Origin: Gammaproteobacteria bacterium
GTDB lineage: Bacteria; Pseudomonadota; Gammaproteobacteria; Steroidobacterales; Steroidobacteraceae
Direction: 5' to 3'
Length of the DNA stretch: 17,166 nt
NCBI GenBank assembly: GCA_005877705.1
Contig: VBNY01000180.1
Span: forward strand, 1 to 17,166
Positions 13,759 through 17,166 of the stretch are shown here, in pieces. The first letter of the stretch is position 1; every line of letters begins with the position of its first letter. Position numbers and translations under genes: made by a program. The notes below the pieces were generated by a model. It had not been told where the DNA came from. It did not search any database and saw only the letters and a program-made list of their open reading frames with translations.

Positions 13759-15234
13759 ATGGCCGGCATGAGTTCTCAAGATATGAGGTTGTTGATCGTC
13801 GAAGACAGTGCGCCCGATGCCGAACTTACCGTGCGGCACCTGGAGTCCGAGGGCATTGATTGCGCGTGGACGCGCGTCGCGACGGAGGAAGACTTCCGCG
13901 AGGCGCTGCGCACCACGCCCGACCTCATCATCTGCGATTGCACGCTTCCCGGCTTCGACGGCATGGCGGCGTTCTCGATTGCGGCATCCCAGGCGCCGGA
14001 CGTCCCGTTCGTGTTCGTGTCCGGAACACTCGGAGACGAGCGGGCGCGCCAAGCGCTGCAGGGTGGGGCGGCCGCCTGTGTCGCGAAGGGTGACCGCCGA
14101 CGCCTCGCACAAGCCGTCAGAAGCTCGCTGCAGCCGGATCCCGGGCGCCGCCGCAGAGCGACGGATCGACCCAAGCCGCTAGCCGATGCCGACGCCGGCA
14201 CGGGGGCAGCGCAGCACTTGCTGGCGCGGCGCGCAGTCCTGGACGACACGTTGCCGGAGCACGATACAGCAGCGATGGTGAGTCTCACGAGCGGCGCGCC
14301 GCAGATTGCTGCAGCGCTGCTGGCGATCGAGGCCGGGCCGACGCGTGAACGATTCGAGAAACTGCTGACCATGGCAAACCTCGAGCTCGAATCGTCGGTC
14401 GGCGCGAGTGAGGCGCTCGGACGACTCGCCGCTGGCCTGCATGCTTTGCTGTTCACGGACAATCTTGCGTTGATTCGCTGCGCGCGCCAACTACCCTCGG
14501 GCGCGGCTACCCACATCGTCTTCGTGAGCTCCGCAGGTGATGCGTTGGAGTCGGAAGCTTTGCGCGCGGGGGCAAACGACTGGGTGCCAAGCGATGCGCG
14601 GGGCGAACACTTCTGGGCGCATCTGACAATTGCGCGGCGCATCGCCGATCTTGCGGCCTCCCTGCAACGGGCGTTGCACGACAACTGCATGCTGTCGACC
14701 GTCGATGAGCTGACGGGCGCTGGCCGCCGGCACTACTTCGAGGAGCAATTCCCGCGCGAAGTCGAGCGTGCCGGCCGCTTGGGCCGGCCCTTGGGTATCG
14801 TGATGAGCGACCTCGATCACTTCAAGCGGGTCAACGACCGCCACGGACACCAGGTCGGGGATCAGGTGTTGCGGGAGTTCGTCGCGCGCATCAACGGCAG
14901 CCTGCGAGTCGGCAGGGACTGGATCGCCCGGCTCGGAGGCGAGGAATTCGCCATCGTGCTTCCCGACACTGCAGCGTCCAAGGCGTGTGCTGTGGCAGAA
15001 AGATTGCGCGAGCGTGTGCGCTCGGAGTTGTTTGTACTTCCAGCGCGTCCGACTTCCATTTCGGCGAGTTTTGGAGTCTGCGCGCTCGATCAGGTCGCCG
15101 GTGACTGCAATGAGCTGGCATACCGAATGGTGAGAGCAGCCGACGCGGCTCTCTACGAAAGCAAGCGTCGCGGCCGTAATCGTATTACCGCTGGCCGCAT
15201 CGGCGAGGAGCGGCCGCGCGCCAGCAACGAGTAA
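13759..15234 (+). CDS. PleD-like response regulator diguanylate cyclase (REC-degenerate REC-GGDEF)
   Basis: A 491-residue soluble protein. REC1 (about 9-125) has the acidic pair E15/D16 (LLIVEDS), phosphoacceptor D60 (LIICDCTLPGFDG), VSGT and K110 (VAKGD), so it should be phosphorylated. A second receiver-like segment (about 180-305; LHALLFTDN, VFVSSAGDALESEALRAGAN) lacks a clear acidic pocket and a conserved lysine, as in the adaptor domain of PleD. The GGDEF domain (about 315-475) has DELTGAGRRHYF, SDLDHFKRVNDRHGHQVGD and GGEEF at 393-397. The I-site position reads RVGRD, one residue off the usual RxxD. Phosphorylation would drive dimerisation and c-di-GMP synthesis. No histidine kinase is adjacent. 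ATGs at 13759 and 13768 are both possible starts, and neither has a strong ribosome binding site. Confidence 0.9.
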   Translation: MAGMSSQDMRLLIVEDSAPDAELTVRHLESEGIDCAWTRVATEEDFREALRTTPDLIICDCTLPGFDGMAAFSIAASQAPDVPFVFVSGTLGDERARQALQGGAAACVAKGDRRRLAQAVRSSLQPDPGRRRRATDRPKPLADADAGTGAAQHLLARRAVLDDTLPEHDTAAMVSLTSGAPQIAAALLAIEAGPTRERFEKLLTMANLELESSVGASEALGRLAAGLHALLFTDNLALIRCARQLPSGAATHIVFVSSAGDALESEALRAGANDWVPSDARGEHFWAHLTIARRIADLAASLQRALHDNCMLSTVDELTGAGRRHYFEEQFPREVERAGRLGRPLGIVMSDLDHFKRVNDRHGHQVGDQVLREFVARINGSLRVGRDWIARLGGEEFAIVLPDTAASKACAVAERLRERVRSELFVLPARPTSISASFGVCALDQVAGDCNELAYRMVRAADAALYESKRRGRNRITAGRIGEERPRASNE

Positions 15235-15269
15235 CTGCCGACGGCGGCGCGGGCGCCGCGCCCGCGGAT

Positions 15270-15500
15270 TCAATAGCCGTCTTCCTCGGGAACGGTGCGC
15301 TCCAGAATCTCCAGCAGCTCGCGTGCCGCGGGGGTGTCGATAGGAATCAGCAGCGTCCGTCCGTCCTGCAGCAGCAGGCTCAGGCGCGGGGGTGTTTCCC
15401 CCATTGCGGATGTCACGCCCAGCACTGCTTGCACTGCGGGCGTCTGGAAAGGACCCGGTCCCTGCAGTTCGACCGTCTGCGCTCGAGCAAATCTCAGCAT
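15270..15500 (-). CDS. Small hypothetical protein (76 residues)
   Basis: The frame from ATG 15500 reads MLRFARAQTVELQGPGPF and continues to LSLLLQDGRTLLIPID, ending in an acidic tail (VPEEDGY). It looks like a small beta-rich domain followed by a helix (ARELLEILER). I recognise no family. AGGGA lies 7 bases before this ATG, so it is preferred over in-frame upstream starts at 15563 and 15620, whose extra residues are Ala/Arg-rich and unconvincing. It converges with the PleD-like gene across 35 bases that contain a GC hairpin (CGCGGGC-N5-GCCCGCG at 15248-15266) with no T tract. Confidence 0.55.
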   Translation of the reverse strand: MLRFARAQTVELQGPGPFQTPAVQAVLGVTSAMGETPPRLSLLLQDGRTLLIPIDTPAARELLEILERTVPEEDGY

Positions 15501-15664
15501 GAGGCTTTCCCTGTGGACTGCAGCCGGCCGGGACGCAGCCACTTGCTTGGCCGGCGCACTCATCCTACCTGGGATTGCGCGGGCACGTGACGGCAGGTAA
15601 CCCTGTAGCCCGTCGCACACTAGCTGGGGGATTCACCCCATTGCTCTTCCTGATTGCGGCCGCT

Positions 15665-16039
15665 TTACACAGCCTTGGGTGCGTCGGAATCCGACGGCGG
15701 CTTGGCGAACAGCGCTCCTTCGTCGCTCGCCTGGAGGCGCGCAATCTCCGCTCGGGATCGCGCCAATTGCTGCTGCAGGTCTAGGATTTCATCGTGCAGG
15801 TTAAGGTTCTGCTGCAACAGTGCGACCAGCGTGCGCCGCGCATCCATCAGGCGCGACTGCAGGGTCGGGTGTTGATTGTCCTTGGCAAGCTCGTATGCAT
15901 CCCGCAGATCGTCGAGTAGCGAAATCAGGCCAAAGCACTCGACGTGTCGAGCCATCGTAGCCAGAGTCGCAGCCGTACGCGTGTTGTTGCCGTTCGGGGC
16001 TGCAGCAACGATCGTTCCCAACGCATCGGGACAAACCAT
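15665..16039 (-). CDS. Hypothetical coiled-coil protein (up to 124 residues)
   Basis: The frame contains a helical region, ECFGLISLLDDLRDAYELAK, then LQQNLNLHDEILDLQQQLAR and SRAEIARLQ, a leucine/glutamine heptad-like coiled coil over about residues 70-110, and a short disordered tail. No membrane segment, metal site or catalytic motif is seen, and I recognise no family. The start is uncertain: ATG 16039 or ATG 15955 (MARHVECF), neither with a good ribosome binding site; the conserved-looking part begins near the second. It may dimerise through the coiled coil. It lies on the same strand as the 76-residue protein downstream. Confidence 0.55.
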   Translation of the reverse strand: MVCPDALGTIVAAAPNGNNTRTAATLATMARHVECFGLISLLDDLRDAYELAKDNQHPTLQSRLMDARRTLVALLQQNLNLHDEILDLQQQLARSRAEIARLQASDEGALFAKPPSDSDAPKAV

Positions 16040-16446
16040 CCCATTTTTGAGTATCCGCTCCGCCGTGCTGAAATGATGTGACGCAATTCACTGAATTTGC
16101 GGCCTTCTGGGACCCGCGGCTTCCGGCCGAAAAGAACGGTGCTTATGGCAAAACAGGACCGCGCTGCGCGGTTGGGAAAGTTACCATGCAGAGGCGCGCA
16201 ACACACGGCATTACAACAAGCGCGGTGGCTCGGAGTAGCCGTGAACCGGCACCCGAGTCTTCACAGCCTCGAGACTGGCGTCGAGGACATCGAGGTCGAG
16301 CCGTACATATAGCCCGCAATCTCGCGGGGCGCTGCGGGCCATCGCGACCGCAGCTGGATAGCGCGCTGAGGTCTGGAATGCCGGAATGGGCGTCCGACTC
16401 GGCGTCGCTCGAGAGTGGGCTGCAAGGGTTCTAAGGACCAATAAAA
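16040..16446. other. Gene-poor stretch between divergent small genes
   Basis: I can support no gene here. Overlapping open frames on both strands (for example plus strand from 16145, starting MAKQDRAARLGK, and minus strand around 16252-16320 reading YVRLDLDVLDASLEA) have no family match and poor start signals. The segment should contain promoters for the divergent genes at 16039 and 16447, but I see no convincing -35/-10 pair. AAGGA at 16434-16438 is the ribosome binding site of the 16447 gene. Confidence 0.3.
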
Positions 16447-16902
16447 ATGACGATCTCGGGAAGGGTGTTTGAACAGGAAGTCAGCGGTATCCGCACGTCG
16501 CTCGTGGTGTATGACCGGCCGGAATTCTTTGGATGGGGTGTGTTCGAGCTGCCTGACACCTTGCGCAGGCCTCTGCAGACGTTTACGGCAGAAGTGCTTG
16601 GGCTGGTGTTCGGCTATTCGTTCGAGAGAAAGGGCCTCGCGGACGGAGGCGAGCGCTGCATCGAAATTTCGGTGCCGCTGCTTCACGACCGCGAACCCAA
16701 AGTCGCCGATCCGTTGACTGTGCAGATCGCGGTGGTCGTCAACCATGAGCCAACCATAGCCGTGCGATTTTCGATCGCCGATCTGCTGACTCATACCTTC
16801 GGTGATTCGAACTGCGAGCACGATAACACTCGCGCCGCTGTGGTTGCATTGCGGCAACTGGCGGAGCACCTCGAGAAAGCAGACGGGCTGTCACCTCCCT
16901 GA
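16447..16902 (+). CDS. Hypothetical protein, unrecognised family (151 residues)
   Basis: ATG preceded by AAGGA with suitable spacing; 151 codons. The N-terminal half (MTISGRVFEQEVSGIRTSLV, FGWGVFELPDTLRRPLQTFT) looks beta-rich, and the end (DNTRAAVVALRQLAEHLEKA) is a helix. There is no signal peptide, membrane span, Cys pair or catalytic motif, so it is probably cytoplasmic. I do not recognise it. Codon use resembles its neighbours. The minus-strand open frame across it is out of phase and unconvincing. Confidence 0.6.
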   Translation: MTISGRVFEQEVSGIRTSLVVYDRPEFFGWGVFELPDTLRRPLQTFTAEVLGLVFGYSFERKGLADGGERCIEISVPLLHDREPKVADPLTVQIAVVVNHEPTIAVRFSIADLLTHTFGDSNCEHDNTRAAVVALRQLAEHLEKADGLSPP

Positions 16903-17156
16903 GGTGGCCGGAACGCTCAGGCGCAACCGGCCTGCGGACGACCGCGTGAGCGTGCGGGTCCCCGGTTCGATAAAGCCGGTGGGCGCCAGCAGCGGGCCGA
17001 GTTCACCGGGCTCATGGTCCAGCTGACGCTGGTGCCGCCCGCGAAGATGCATCAGGCTATTCGCGCGAATGCGCTCTGCGGGATGCCCTGCGACGAGTGA
17101 CTGCGCACCGCCGCAGGAACATCTACTCCTCCACTCCGACACGATGGAGATCAGTC
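16903..17156. other. Stretch without a supported gene before the right-edge gene
   Basis: Short open frames exist on both strands. A minus-strand frame ending at 16891 (ELGPLLAPTGFIEPGTRTLT) has GC-rich codon-like third positions but no good start, and a plus-strand frame ends at 17100. Neither matches a family I know. The sequence just before 17157 carries a ribosome binding site. Confidence 0.25.
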
Positions 17157-17166
17157 ATGACAACTC
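17157..17166 (+). CDS. Start of a gene running off the right edge
   Basis: ATG ACA ACT (Met-Thr-Thr) begins 7 bases after GGAG (in GATGGAGATC), a good ribosome binding site spacing. Only three codons are in the window, so nothing can be said about the product. Confidence 0.35.

Noticed and set aside
15248..15266. GC hairpin between the convergent PleD-like and 76-residue genes considered as a terminator
   Set aside because: The stem is only 7 bp and neither strand has a T tract after it; GC-rich DNA gives such stems often.
16252..16320. Minus-strand segment reading LDLDVLDASLEA, like the DxD motif of arginase/agmatinase enzymes
   Set aside because: Only one short stretch fits; the following Pro/Gly positions of the arginase signature are absent and no other ureohydrolase motif is found around it.
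16891..17142. Minus-strand open frame of 83 codons at the right end
   Set aside because: Codon use is suggestive, but it has only a weak GTG start, overlaps the end of the 16447 gene and matches no family I know.

Overview
The window is GC-rich, gene-dense DNA of proteobacterial type. The heterotetrameric sarcosine-oxidase operon, the periplasmic TPR-GGDEF and PleD-like diguanylate cyclases and the small proteins suggest a gammaproteobacterium, perhaps of the Steroidobacter/Nevskia/Xanthomonas kind. That placement is an inference with low confidence.

Layout. (1) 1-402: the start of a small basic protein runs off the left edge on the minus strand, with a consensus -10 and a hairpin ahead of it. 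(2) 403-8803: a divergent catabolic locus. On the minus strand a broken MFS transporter is followed by an exported metal-dependent amidohydrolase. On the plus strand lie soxB-soxD-soxA-soxG (sarcosine oxidase beta, delta, alpha, gamma) and a TetR regulator, with stop and start codons overlapping from soxD onward. The roughly 100-bp divergent region holds a palindrome, TATACA-N4-TGTATA, that overlaps -10-like hexamers on both strands. Two genes of this locus, the MFS gene and soxA, each carry a short deletion that shifts the frame. (3) 8804-9805: an orphan ACT-domain protein, a strong hairpin, a truncated GNAT acetyltransferase remnant ending at a 59-bp inverted-repeat unit, and a 31-codon membrane-peptide ORF with a strong ribosome binding site and its own intrinsic terminator. 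(4) 9806-11382: a DUF488-family protein divergent from an exported GH88/GH105-type glycoside hydrolase. (5) 11561-15234: two unlike diguanylate cyclases in tandem, one with periplasmic TPRs and a membrane segment, one soluble and PleD-like (REC, degenerate REC, GGDEF). Both have an imperfect I-site. (6) 15270-17166: small unrecognised proteins, two gene-poor stretches and the first codons of a gene leaving the right edge.

How the genes may work together: an extracytoplasmic amidohydrolase could release a secondary amine or N-methyl (imino) acid from an amide or peptide. The MFS protein could carry it in, SoxBDAG could oxidise it with transfer of the one-carbon unit to folate, and the TetR protein could sense it. 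The usual sarcosine partners (glyA, purU/folD, gcv genes) are not in the window, so sarcosine itself is not established as the substrate. The two frameshifts suggest the locus is decaying or that the assembly has errors there. The two diguanylate cyclases would raise c-di-GMP in response to different inputs.
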